From positions 1-59,439 of the forward strand of contig MDLF01000034.1 in assembly GCA_001730095.1 (NCBI GenBank): a stretch of 59,439 bases of DNA, written 5' to 3'. The notes beneath the pieces were generated by a model. That model worked only from the letters and a program-made list of their open reading frames with translations, made no database searches and had not been told where the DNA came from. Position 1 is the first letter of the stretch, and each line of letters opens with the position of its first letter. Shown piece by piece: positions 18,717 to 26,412 of this stretch. Source of the DNA: Rhodobacteraceae bacterium (ex Bugula neritina AB1) (GTDB taxonomy: Bacteria; Pseudomonadota; Alphaproteobacteria; Rhodobacterales; Rhodobacteraceae). Both the position numbers and the translations under genes were made by a program.

Positions 18717-18759
18717 TTTCAACATTTACCGCATGGGCTGGGCCTCTGGGCCGCCTTTT
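18717..18759 (-). repeat. 43-bp terminator-proximal repeat, copy B (inverted)
   Basis: Reverse-complement partner of 10667-10709, with 39 of 43 positions identical. Its hairpin reads GGCC-CAGA-GGCC on the minus strand, against GGCC-TCTG-GGCC in copy A, so only the loop is flipped. As with copy A, it lies between a stop codon and a strong terminator. The two copies bracket about 8 kb containing the hsd operon and the transposase-like gene. Confidence 0.8.
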
Positions 18760-18779
18760 CTGTTCTTGCAAAGTCCGGA

Positions 18780-20078
18780 TCAGTTGCTTGATCCGCTCTC
18801 CCCGTCGTCGCCGGACAGCGCGGTTGGATCGAACGCACCGCCAAAGCCAGAGCTGCCACCCTCGCCGCTGTCCTGCGGCTGCTCTGCTTCAGCTCCACTC
18901 TCCTCACCCGACAGGGCATTCGGCGCAAAGACACCGCCGAAGCCGGAGTTGTTACCAGACCCGGTGGAGGGCGCTGTTTGCGCCGGGGCTTCGCCCTGCT
19001 GCTCCTGCAGCTGTTGACGGCGGAGTTCACGCTGCTGACGCAGTTCCTGGATACGCAGCTCGGTCTCCAGACGTTTCTGCTCCTGTACGTTGGCGATACA
19101 CTGCTGCGGGCTGTAGACCGTGGCCGTACCGACCACCGCCACCGTTGCACAGGCCACAACCACCAGCGCCACCGCAGCAACGTTGGAGCTGAGGAAGCCC
19201 GGCAGCCGCAGCTTGCCACTTTCCAGCTCTTCCACGGTTGCCTTCTTGCGCGCGTCGGCCACCAACTGCTTGCGGCGGATATTGGCCTCATTGAAGAGCG
19301 CCGCAAGCACCGTCAGGATCACGATGATAAAGGCCAGGGCCGAGATCGCGGGCGTGATACCGTACCGCACCTTCTGCGCCAGCTCGATGGTCAGCGTCGG
19401 GTATTCACCGAAGGTAAAGGTGGTGGTGTTGTAGTTCTCGAACGACGCTAGGAAGGCTAGCACCGCCGCCGAGGCAATGGCCGGCCGCATGAACGGCAGC
19501 AGCACTTTGCGGAAAGCCTGGGCATGGGTGGCGCCCAGATCCAGTGCAGCCTCGGTCAGCGCGATGTCATAGCGCTGCAGACGCGCCACCAGCACCAGCA
19601 TGCAGTAGCTGGCGATAAAGGTGGACTGGCCGATGACGGTCAGGAACAGACCATTCGACAGCCAGCTGTCCGCCCCCAGGCCCAGCATGCGGTTGATCCG
19701 GTCCCAGAACACCAGGGTCGAGATACCAATGACCACGCCGGGGATCAGGATCGGTGCGATGATGATTGTGTAATAGGTCGCCCGCAGCTTGGGCCAGATC
19801 TGGGTCAGCATCAGCGCCCCCGCCAGCCCCATTGCCACCGACAAAACAACCGTGCCTGCCCCGACCAGGATCGAATTCCAGATCCCGTTCAGAATCCGCT
19901 CATCCTGGAACAGAGCCGAGAACCATTCAAACGTCAGGCATTCCCAGGGGGTCATCCGCGGGAAAGACGGTGAGTTGAAAGCCGTCGCCGACATGATCAC
20001 CAAGGGGCCGAGCAAATAGGCAAAGAAGATTGCCAGATAGACCCAAAGGCTTATGCGCATAAAGGAGAAGGTCTTCAT
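18780..20078 (-). CDS. Polyamine-type ABC transporter permease (PotC-like) with unusual C-terminal tail
   Basis: Second membrane subunit of a PotABCD/PotFGHI-type importer. Residues 1 to about 270 are a normal PotC-like permease, with six hydrophobic helices and the EAA loop ALTEAALDLGATHAQAFRKVLLPFMRPA. The protein then continues about 150 residues beyond the usual end. The extra part has one more hydrophobic segment (VAAVALVVVACATVAVVG), a charged Gln/Arg/Glu coiled-coil-like stretch (EQKRLETELRIQELRQQREL), and a Gly/Ser/Asp-rich tail with two copies of an S-G-F-G-G-x-F-x-P-x-A-L-S-G unit. No frameshift or stop suggests the tail is an artefact. The start overlaps the upstream permease stop by 4 bases. 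Confidence 0.88.
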   Translation of the reverse strand: MKTFSFMRISLWVYLAIFFAYLLGPLVIMSATAFNSPSFPRMTPWECLTFEWFSALFQDERILNGIWNSILVGAGTVVLSVAMGLAGALMLTQIWPKLRATYYTIIIAPILIPGVVIGISTLVFWDRINRMLGLGADSWLSNGLFLTVIGQSTFIASYCMLVLVARLQRYDIALTEAALDLGATHAQAFRKVLLPFMRPAIASAAVLAFLASFENYNTTTFTFGEYPTLTIELAQKVRYGITPAISALAFIIVILTVLAALFNEANIRRKQLVADARKKATVEELESGKLRLPGFLSSNVAAVALVVVACATVAVVGTATVYSPQQCIANVQEQKRLETELRIQELRQQRELRRQQLQEQQGEAPAQTAPSTGSGNNSGFGGVFAPNALSGEESGAEAEQPQDSGEGGSSGFGGAFDPTALSGDDGESGSSN

Positions 20079-20995
20079 TTGCCGATATCCCCCATGTTCA
20101 CCTTGAACAGGCGCATGATGGCCAGAACAAGCAGGATACAGGTGACCAGCAGAACCACCGCATAGGCCGCGCCCTGCGGCCAGTCGGAGTTGTCATTGAA
20201 CTGCTGATAGATCAGCTGCGTGAACCATAGGGACGACGGCCCGCCCAGGATCTGCGGCGCCGCCAGTGCGCCTGCCGACAGCATGAACACCATGGTGCAG
20301 CCCGAAGAAATCCCCGGCTTGGCATAGGGAATGACCACCCGCTGGTGAATCTTGGTCCAGCTGGCGCCCATGTCGCGGGCGGCCTCTATCTGATTGCGAT
20401 CCAGGCTCTCGATCACGTTGTAGATCGGGAAGATCATCAACAGGATATAGGCATAGCCAAGACCCGCATAGAGCGCGATGTCATTGCGGATGAAGTCAAA
20501 GGGCGTGTCGAAAATCCCCAAGCCCACCAGCATGTTGTTCAGGACCCCGGTTTCGCCAAAGATGATACGCAGGGCGAATGCCCGCAGGATCTCGTTGATC
20601 CAGTAAGGGATGATCAGCATCAGCGCGAAGATGCGGATGTGATTGCCTTTGGTCTGGGCCAGGTAATAGGCGATCGGATAGCACAGGATCAGGTTGAAGA
20701 TGGTGACGCAAGCTGCCGCCACCAGGGTGCGGAAGAACACCTTGAGGTCAACCGCGTTGTAGTCCTGGCCGCCCCCCTCGGGGCCGAAGATCAGGTATTT
20801 GTAGTTCTCCAGCGTATAGACGTCCTTGGGACCGCCGATCTCTGGCGGCGGCAGGTTGGGACGGAATGAGAAGTCGAGCATCGACAGCTGCGGCAGAATG
20901 ATCAGGCCGATGGTCCAGAACAGGACCAGACCCAGCATCAGGCTGCCCATGCCGACACCATTGCGCTTGAAGAATTCCTTCAGGAAGCTTGGCAT
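20075..20995 (-). CDS. Polyamine-type ABC transporter permease (PotB-like)
   Basis: First membrane subunit of the importer, about 306 residues. It shows the N-terminal helix (VGMGSLMLGLVLFWTIGLIILPQLSMLDFS), a periplasmic segment, and the EAA motif IEAARDMGASWTKIHQRVVIPYAKPGI. The start at 20995 (MPSFLKEFF) is chosen because GAGGAGG lies just upstream; the longer frame to 21097 overlaps the ATPase gene. It lies between the ATPase gene and the PotC-like gene. Confidence 0.92.
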   Translation of the reverse strand: MPSFLKEFFKRNGVGMGSLMLGLVLFWTIGLIILPQLSMLDFSFRPNLPPPEIGGPKDVYTLENYKYLIFGPEGGGQDYNAVDLKVFFRTLVAAACVTIFNLILCYPIAYYLAQTKGNHIRIFALMLIIPYWINEILRAFALRIIFGETGVLNNMLVGLGIFDTPFDFIRNDIALYAGLGYAYILLMIFPIYNVIESLDRNQIEAARDMGASWTKIHQRVVIPYAKPGISSGCTMVFMLSAGALAAPQILGGPSSLWFTQLIYQQFNDNSDWPQGAAYAVVLLVTCILLVLAIMRLFKVNMGDIGK

Positions 20996-21008
20996 GGTAC
21001 GGGCCTCC

Positions 21009-22121
21009 TCATTCTGCGGCCAGCTCACCCGCGGGCACGACGACGGCGTTCTTCGTCTCGTATTCCAGGGTGATGTTCTGGCCGGTGTGATCGTCAAACG
21101 ACTGGCCCAGATTGGGGATCGAGACTTTCAGTTCCTTGCCGCCGTCGCCTTCCATGAAGATGTTAAAGGCATTGCCTTCGAATTCTTCATGATTGACCTT
21201 GGCCGTCACGAAATGATCGCCGGTTGCCCCCTGCGGTGCCAATGCAAAGGCTTCCGGACGGATGAACATCATCGCCTCGTCGCCTTCTTTCATCTTGCCC
21301 CGGTTGGCAGTGGAGATCCGCGCCACCAATTCGCCCGAACGGTTGGTTGCGATCAGCGCTTCGTCTCCCATCACCCGTTTGACCTTGCCGCGGAAGACAT
21401 TGTTTTCGCCGACAAAGGAAGCCGCAAAAGCCGTTGCAGGGTCGTTATAGATGGTCTTGCCGTCGGCGATCTGGTCAATGATGCCCGCCTTCATCACCGC
21501 GATGTTGTCGGACATGGTCAGCGCCTCGCCCTGGTCGTGGGTAATGTAGATGAAAGTGATACCGACCCGCTGCTGGATCTCGCGCAGCTCGGTGCGCATA
21601 TGCTGGCGCAGTTTCAGGTCCAGCGCCGATAGCGGTTCATCCAGCAGCAGCACATCCGGTTCCGCACAAAGCGCGCGCGCGATGGCCACCCGCTGACGTT
21701 GGCCGCCTGACAGTTCACTGGGCAGCTTTTCCCCCTGCCCCGGCAGCGCGATCATATCCAGGAGCTCATCCGCACGTTTGCGGCGTTCCTTGGTAGAAGC
21801 CCCCTTGATTTCCATCGAAAAGGTGATGTTTTCCCAGATCTTCATCAGCGGAAACAGCGCCAGGTTCTGGAAGATCAGTGCGGTCGGACGCTTGTTCGGC
21901 CCGATCCCCTTCATGTCATTGCCGCCGATCAGCACCCGGCCGTCGCTCGGGTCCAAAAAGCCCGAGACGGCACGCAGAATCGTCGTCTTGCCGCAGCCTG
22001 AAGGGCCCAGGAAGGAAAAGAAATCCCCTCCATTGATGTTCACATTGGCATCACGCACGGCGACAAAGTCGCCAAAGCGGATCCAAAGGTTCTCGAGATC
22101 AACGCCGACCCCAGCACTCAT
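21009..22121 (-). CDS. Polyamine-type ABC transporter ATPase (PotA-like)
   Basis: Cytoplasmic ATP-binding subunit, about 370 residues. Visible motifs: Walker A LGPSGCGKTT, Q-loop FQNLALFP, signature LSGGQRQRVAIARAL, Walker B VLLLDEPLSALD and the H-loop (YITHDQGEAL). A TOBE-type regulatory domain follows from about residue 280. The start at 22121 (MSAGVGVDLENL) has GGGGAGA upstream; the longer frame to 22247 includes spacer DNA and a low-complexity N terminus. It follows the binding-protein gene after a 154-base gap containing a hairpin. Confidence 0.93.
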   Translation of the reverse strand: MSAGVGVDLENLWIRFGDFVAVRDANVNINGGDFFSFLGPSGCGKTTILRAVSGFLDPSDGRVLIGGNDMKGIGPNKRPTALIFQNLALFPLMKIWENITFSMEIKGASTKERRKRADELLDMIALPGQGEKLPSELSGGQRQRVAIARALCAEPDVLLLDEPLSALDLKLRQHMRTELREIQQRVGITFIYITHDQGEALTMSDNIAVMKAGIIDQIADGKTIYNDPATAFAASFVGENNVFRGKVKRVMGDEALIATNRSGELVARISTANRGKMKEGDEAMMFIRPEAFALAPQGATGDHFVTAKVNHEEFEGNAFNIFMEGDGGKELKVSIPNLGQSFDDHTGQNITLEYETKNAVVVPAGELAAE

Positions 22122-22228
22122 TTGGCTTCTCCCCAGAGCACAGATCCCCACCCCGGCGGCAGGCGCCGGCCCCGCTAGGTCTGTTTCCTGTTTCATATTC
22201 TTGTGTGATTGCGCCATTACAGCGCGGT

Positions 22229-22256
22229 CGGCCCCCGGAAGATCCACCGGGGGCCG
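22229..22256 (-). other. Hairpin between the binding-protein gene and the ATPase gene
   Basis: CGGCCCCCGG / CCGGGGGCCG forms a perfect 10-bp stem with an 8-base loop, 20 bases after the binding-protein stop. No T-tract follows. Such hairpins commonly protect the upstream mRNA so the binding protein is made in excess. Confidence 0.7.
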
Positions 22257-22275
22257 GTTTATTCAAATGCTGCGA

Positions 22276-23400
22276 TCAGGCGCTTTTGAACTTGTTGACG
22301 AACTCGGTGCGCACATCTGCATACCAGGGTGCTTCCGCAGGCCATGGGTTCAGATTGGCCAGCGAGCTGCCCGGATAGGCTTCGGCGAAGTTCTGTTTAT
22401 AGACATCACCAGAGAAGCCGTCCGCGCCCAGAACCGGCGAATTGTAGCCGTGGCTGTCGATCGCCTTGCCTGCGGGTTCCTGTTCGTAAGCATACGAGAT
22501 GAAGGCGTAGACCTGCTCTTCATTCTGGGCGCCTACCGGCATAGAGATACCGTCAACCCAGGCCATCGCGCCTTCGACCGGCGCCTGGTAATGCACCGGC
22601 TCGCCTGCGGATTTCAGCGCCAGCGGCGGGCCGTCCCAGGTTTGGCCAACCACAACGCCTTCGTTCAGCAGGCCGTTCTTCTGAGTATCCGCATCATTCC
22701 AGATCAGCTTGATCCGGTTTTTGCGCGCCACGCACCAGTCGGTGACCTGGCCCCAGACCTTGCGCATGGTTTCCTCGTCGTCATAGGCGGCCCAGATCGA
22801 ACCCGGCTCCATCTCGCCCGAAGCTTCCATGTAGAGACCTGCACCCAGCATCATCGAATGTGCCCGGCCCATGGTCTTGCCAGCATTTTCTTCTGACCAG
22901 ACATCGCCATAGGACGGCGCGTCACCGGCCGGCAGCCATTTGTCGGTGCGGTAGGCAATGCCTTCGGTGCCCCAGATGTGCGGCAGCCAATGCACGCCAG
23001 AACCACCAAAGTTCCAGGCATCGGTGCCAATCTTGGCCATGGCCGGGTTCACCGCGTCAATGTTGACCTTGTTCATGTCAAACGGCTTCAACAGCTCCAG
23101 CGGACCCCACTGCAGCGAACGGTTGTTGGTCGGCGACACAATGTCGAAACCCTGGCCCTTGGTGGCCTTCATCTTGTTGATGATCTCTTCGTTCGAGCCG
23201 ATGCCGGTGTAGTTCACCTTGATGCCGGTCTTGGCCTCGAAGCCGGAAATGAATTCCGGTGGCAGGTAGTCCGACCACATCAGAATGTTGACTTCACCCG
23301 AAGACGCCAATGCGCTTTTGGAGTAAAGCGGTGCCGCCAAAGCAGCGGCGCCAGCACTCTTCAGAATACTCCGCCGCGTCAGCTTACCAGTGATTGTCAT
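22276..23400 (-). CDS. Periplasmic polyamine-type substrate-binding protein (PotD/PotF-like), Tat exported
   Basis: Extracellular substrate-binding protein of 374 residues. The N terminus TRRSILKSAGAAALAAPLYSKSALA is a twin-arginine signal with a cleavage site near ALA-SS. The mature start EVNILMWSDYLPPEFISGFEAKTGIKV is the classic PotD/PotF fold opening. It heads the importer operon (binding protein, ATPase, permease, permease). Polyamines are the family default, but the divergent neighbour is an FAD/GcvT dehydrogenase of the dimethylglycine type, so a methylated amine or amino acid is possible. Confidence 0.92.
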   Translation of the reverse strand: MTITGKLTRRSILKSAGAAALAAPLYSKSALASSGEVNILMWSDYLPPEFISGFEAKTGIKVNYTGIGSNEEIINKMKATKGQGFDIVSPTNNRSLQWGPLELLKPFDMNKVNIDAVNPAMAKIGTDAWNFGGSGVHWLPHIWGTEGIAYRTDKWLPAGDAPSYGDVWSEENAGKTMGRAHSMMLGAGLYMEASGEMEPGSIWAAYDDEETMRKVWGQVTDWCVARKNRIKLIWNDADTQKNGLLNEGVVVGQTWDGPPLALKSAGEPVHYQAPVEGAMAWVDGISMPVGAQNEEQVYAFISYAYEQEPAGKAIDSHGYNSPVLGADGFSGDVYKQNFAEAYPGSSLANLNPWPAEAPWYADVRTEFVNKFKSA

Positions 23401-23906
23401 TGATCCATTTCTCCCTTTGGACTGCTATTTGTTGTTTTTGTTGTTTCAACGCTGAAACTTTGCGAAGGCTTACCCGCCTCCAACAGTGACAGTTTTTAAA
23501 AACAATAAGACCAGATACCCCATCAACTTGCGCAACATGGTGCCAGTTCCGGCACATTTTTAAAATGACCCGCTCCCCAAGCGCGATGAGATACTAGCTC
23601 TACAGCAGCACTCTGCGCGCACTGGGGCTGGCCGTCAACGCTCCTCGATCAAAAGCCTGCAGAAAGCCGTATCACTCAATCATATGAAAACATCATGACA
23701 CAGCAGTAGGATAGCAGATGACACATTGATTTTCGCGGCATCAGGCAATCGCAGCATCCTGGCTGATTTGAATAGGCCATGCCACATCGGCCTGTTCCCA
23801 AGCCGCTCAATTCCGCTTTCGATTTTTTGCGATGTACGCTGCACTGTCTTGCCGCCACGGTCATCCTGCGGCCAAGTCATTTTGGATCTACCGGGAGGCC
23901 CACCTC
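23401..23906. other. 506-base divergent intergenic region
   Basis: Divergent promoters for the binding-protein operon and the FAD/GcvT gene must lie here. The left part is T-rich and holds a short inverted repeat GTTTCA-ACGC-TGAAAC at 23443-23458. An AGGGAGA-type ribosome site precedes 23400 on the minus strand, and GGGAGG precedes 23907. Small frames inside show no domain and no convincing start. No RNA gene was recognised. Confidence 0.5.
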
Positions 23907-26342
23907 ATGAAATCGCGTACCAAGGCCGTGGTCATTGGCGGCGGAATTGCCGGCTGCTCAACCCTCTACCACCTTACTCAGGAAGGCTGGAGCGACGTTG
24001 TTCTGGTTGAACGAAATGAACTGACAAGCGGCACCACCTGGCATTCGGCAGCGCAGGTTACAAATTTCGGTACGAACCAGACCATGGTCGGCCTGAAAAG
24101 CCACTCCATCAATCTGTACAAGAAACTGGCCGAGCACCCGGAATACCCGATCAACTATCACCACGGCGACGGCGGCATCCGTATGGCCAATACTGAAGCG
24201 CAGATGCAGGGCTACCGCCATTTCGCATCGATGGCACGCGGCATGGGCGTGCATTTCGACGTGATCGACGCCAAGGAATGCGCCCGCCGCCACCCCCTGA
24301 TCTCTACTGACAACCTGATTGGCGGCCTGTGGGACCCGCTGGATGGCGACATCGACCCTGCCCAACTGTGCCAGGCGCTGGCCTACCACGCCCGCAGGGC
24401 CGGCGCAGAGGTCTATCGCAACACGCCCGTGACGGCGCTCACCCAGCACAAAGATGACACCTGGACTGTGCACACAGAACACGGCGATATCGACTGCGAT
24501 GTTGTCGTCAATGCCTGCGGCTACCGGGTGAACGAGGTCGGCGCGATGATGGGAGTCCACCACCCCGTTGCCTCAATGGAGCACCAGTATTTCCTGACCG
24601 AAGACATCCCCGGCATCATCGAGGCAGGCCACCGGATGCCGCTGATCCGCTGCCCGATCTCGGACTACTACTGCCGCCAGGAAAAGAACGGTCTGCTGAT
24701 CGGCTTCTATGAGCAGGATTGCAAGACCTGGGGCATGGACGGCATCGACCCGAACTTTGTAAACGCGCTCTGCCCCGACGATCTCGAACGGGTGATGGGT
24801 GTGCTGGAGGGCGCCTTTGCCCGCATGCCTGCCCTGCGCGAGATTGGCATCCGCTCGATTGTGAATGGCCCCATCACCTATACCATCGACGGCGCGCCAC
24901 TGGTCGGCCCGATCCCGGGCAAACGCAATGCGTTCTGTGCCATCGGCCTGCGGGCTGGACTGGGCGAAGGCGGCGGCCACGGCTGGCTGCTGGCGCAGAT
25001 GATTGTGCATGGCGAGGCCTGTTATGACACCTGGTGTCTGGACCCGCGCCGCTTTGCTGGCCACACCAACGCGGAACTGACTGCGCTAAAGGCCATTGAG
25101 GATTATCAGAACGAATTCCGCTTCCATTTCCCGCATGAGCACCGCCCGGCAGGGCGCCCGGCCAAGACAACGCCGCTGACGCCCGTTATGGCCGCTGAAG
25201 GTGCCGAATTTACCGTGGTGAACGGATGGGAGCGGGTCGACTACATCAAGCCCTCTCCGGACTTTCACCCGTTGCTGTCGTTCAACTTCGACGAAGCCTT
25301 CGACGTGATCGCCGCTGAGGTGAAGAATGTGCAAGAAAACGTCGGGCTGGCCGAGGTCAACGGCTTCAACCGCATCGAGATCACCGGCGCCGACCGCCAC
25401 AGCTTCCTCGACAGGATGTTCTGCGGCACCGTCACCAAACGCGCAGGCCGCGTCGGGCTGGGGTATCTCTTGAACCACAACGGCATGATCAAGGGCGAGG
25501 CCACCGTCGCCAACCTCCCGGCCTCAGACCGCGGCCCGGAGCGGGTCTGGTACGGCTCCGCTGCCACCAGCGAATTTCACGACATGGACTGGCTGACCCA
25601 ACACATCGGCGCGGATGAAGATGTACAGCTCCGCTCGCTCACCAATGATCTGACAATCCTGGTCCTGGCAGGCCCCAGGGCGCGGGATGTGCTCTCAGCC
25701 TGCGCCAGAGGCGACTGGTCCGCCACGGCTTTCCCCTGGCTGTCGACGCGCGAATGCTTCATTGGGTTTGCTCCTGCCACAGTGATGGGCGTCAGCTTCT
25801 CCGGTGAGCTGGCCTATGAAATCCACGTGCCCAACGCCTCGCTTTACGCCGCCTATCTGGCGCTGCGGAAGGCGGGTGAAGAGCACGGGCTCAAACTCTT
25901 TGGCGCCCGCGCGGTCGAATCGATGCGGATGGAGAAAGGTTTCCTGCATTGGAAAGCCGACCTGATCACTGAATTCGACCCGTTCGAGACCGGGCTGGAC
26001 CGGTTCGTGAAACTGGACAAGGGCGATTTCATCGGCCGCGATGCCCTGTTGAAACGACAGTCTCAAGGCCCCTGCAAGAAGCTGGTGACGCTGGAGATCG
26101 CCGCCAGCCACGCCCCGGCCCATGGCGGCGCATCGCTGATGCAAGGGGAGATGGTGGTGGGCACCGTGACCTCCGGCGATTGGGGCCACCGGGTGGGGAT
26201 GAACCTGGCCTATGCTTTTGTTGAGCCGGAGCTGGCTGACGAAGGCAGCACGATGCAGCTCGACCTCTGCGGAGAACTGGTCACGGCGACAGTCATTGCC
26301 ACTTCCCCTTATGATCCCGGCTTTGACCGCATCCGCGGCTGA
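23907..26342 (+). CDS. FAD-dependent dehydrogenase with C-terminal GcvT domains (dimethylglycine/sarcosine dehydrogenase-like)
   Basis: About 811 residues. The N-terminal DAO-type FAD domain begins KAVVIGGGIAGCSTLYHLTQEGWSDVVLVERNELTSGTTWHSAAQV, where the SGTTWHSA stretch is where the DMGDH/SARDH family carries its FAD-linking His. A linker and the GcvT/aminomethyltransferase-like folate-binding domains follow from about residue 410 (GFNRIEITGADRHSFLDRM ... SFSGELAYEIHVPN). These enzymes oxidatively demethylate N-methyl amino acids and pass the formaldehyde equivalent to tetrahydrofolate. The start at 23907 has GGGAGG upstream. The exact substrate is not predictable, since roseobacters carry many paralogues. 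It is divergent from the PotD-like importer operon. Confidence 0.88.
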   Translation: MKSRTKAVVIGGGIAGCSTLYHLTQEGWSDVVLVERNELTSGTTWHSAAQVTNFGTNQTMVGLKSHSINLYKKLAEHPEYPINYHHGDGGIRMANTEAQMQGYRHFASMARGMGVHFDVIDAKECARRHPLISTDNLIGGLWDPLDGDIDPAQLCQALAYHARRAGAEVYRNTPVTALTQHKDDTWTVHTEHGDIDCDVVVNACGYRVNEVGAMMGVHHPVASMEHQYFLTEDIPGIIEAGHRMPLIRCPISDYYCRQEKNGLLIGFYEQDCKTWGMDGIDPNFVNALCPDDLERVMGVLEGAFARMPALREIGIRSIVNGPITYTIDGAPLVGPIPGKRNAFCAIGLRAGLGEGGGHGWLLAQMIVHGEACYDTWCLDPRRFAGHTNAELTALKAIEDYQNEFRFHFPHEHRPAGRPAKTTPLTPVMAAEGAEFTVVNGWERVDYIKPSPDFHPLLSFNFDEAFDVIAAEVKNVQENVGLAEVNGFNRIEITGADRHSFLDRMFCGTVTKRAGRVGLGYLLNHNGMIKGEATVANLPASDRGPERVWYGSAATSEFHDMDWLTQHIGADEDVQLRSLTNDLTILVLAGPRARDVLSACARGDWSATAFPWLSTRECFIGFAPATVMGVSFSGELAYEIHVPNASLYAAYLALRKAGEEHGLKLFGARAVESMRMEKGFLHWKADLITEFDPFETGLDRFVKLDKGDFIGRDALLKRQSQGPCKKLVTLEIAASHAPAHGGASLMQGEMVVGTVTSGDWGHRVGMNLAYAFVEPELADEGSTMQLDLCGELVTATVIATSPYDPGFDRIRG

Positions 26343-26359
26343 GACTTTCAGCAAACAAC

Positions 26360-26388
26360 AAAACGCCCAGGGAAACCCCGGGCGTTTT
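26360..26388. terminator. Bidirectional terminator between the FAD/GcvT gene and the taurine-type permease gene
   Basis: AACGCCC(A)GGG and CCCGGGCGTT pair across an AAAC loop with one bulged A, flanked by an A-run on the left and TTTTCTTTT on the right. It serves both convergent transcription units. Confidence 0.85.
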
Positions 26389-26412
26389 CTTTTGTCTTGA
26401 TGCCGCTTCAGA

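Noticed and set aside
23676-23880. Small minus-strand frames in the 23.4-23.9 kb spacer
   Set aside because: Cys/Met-rich, no domain, no good ribosome site, and they overlap the likely promoter of the FAD/GcvT gene.
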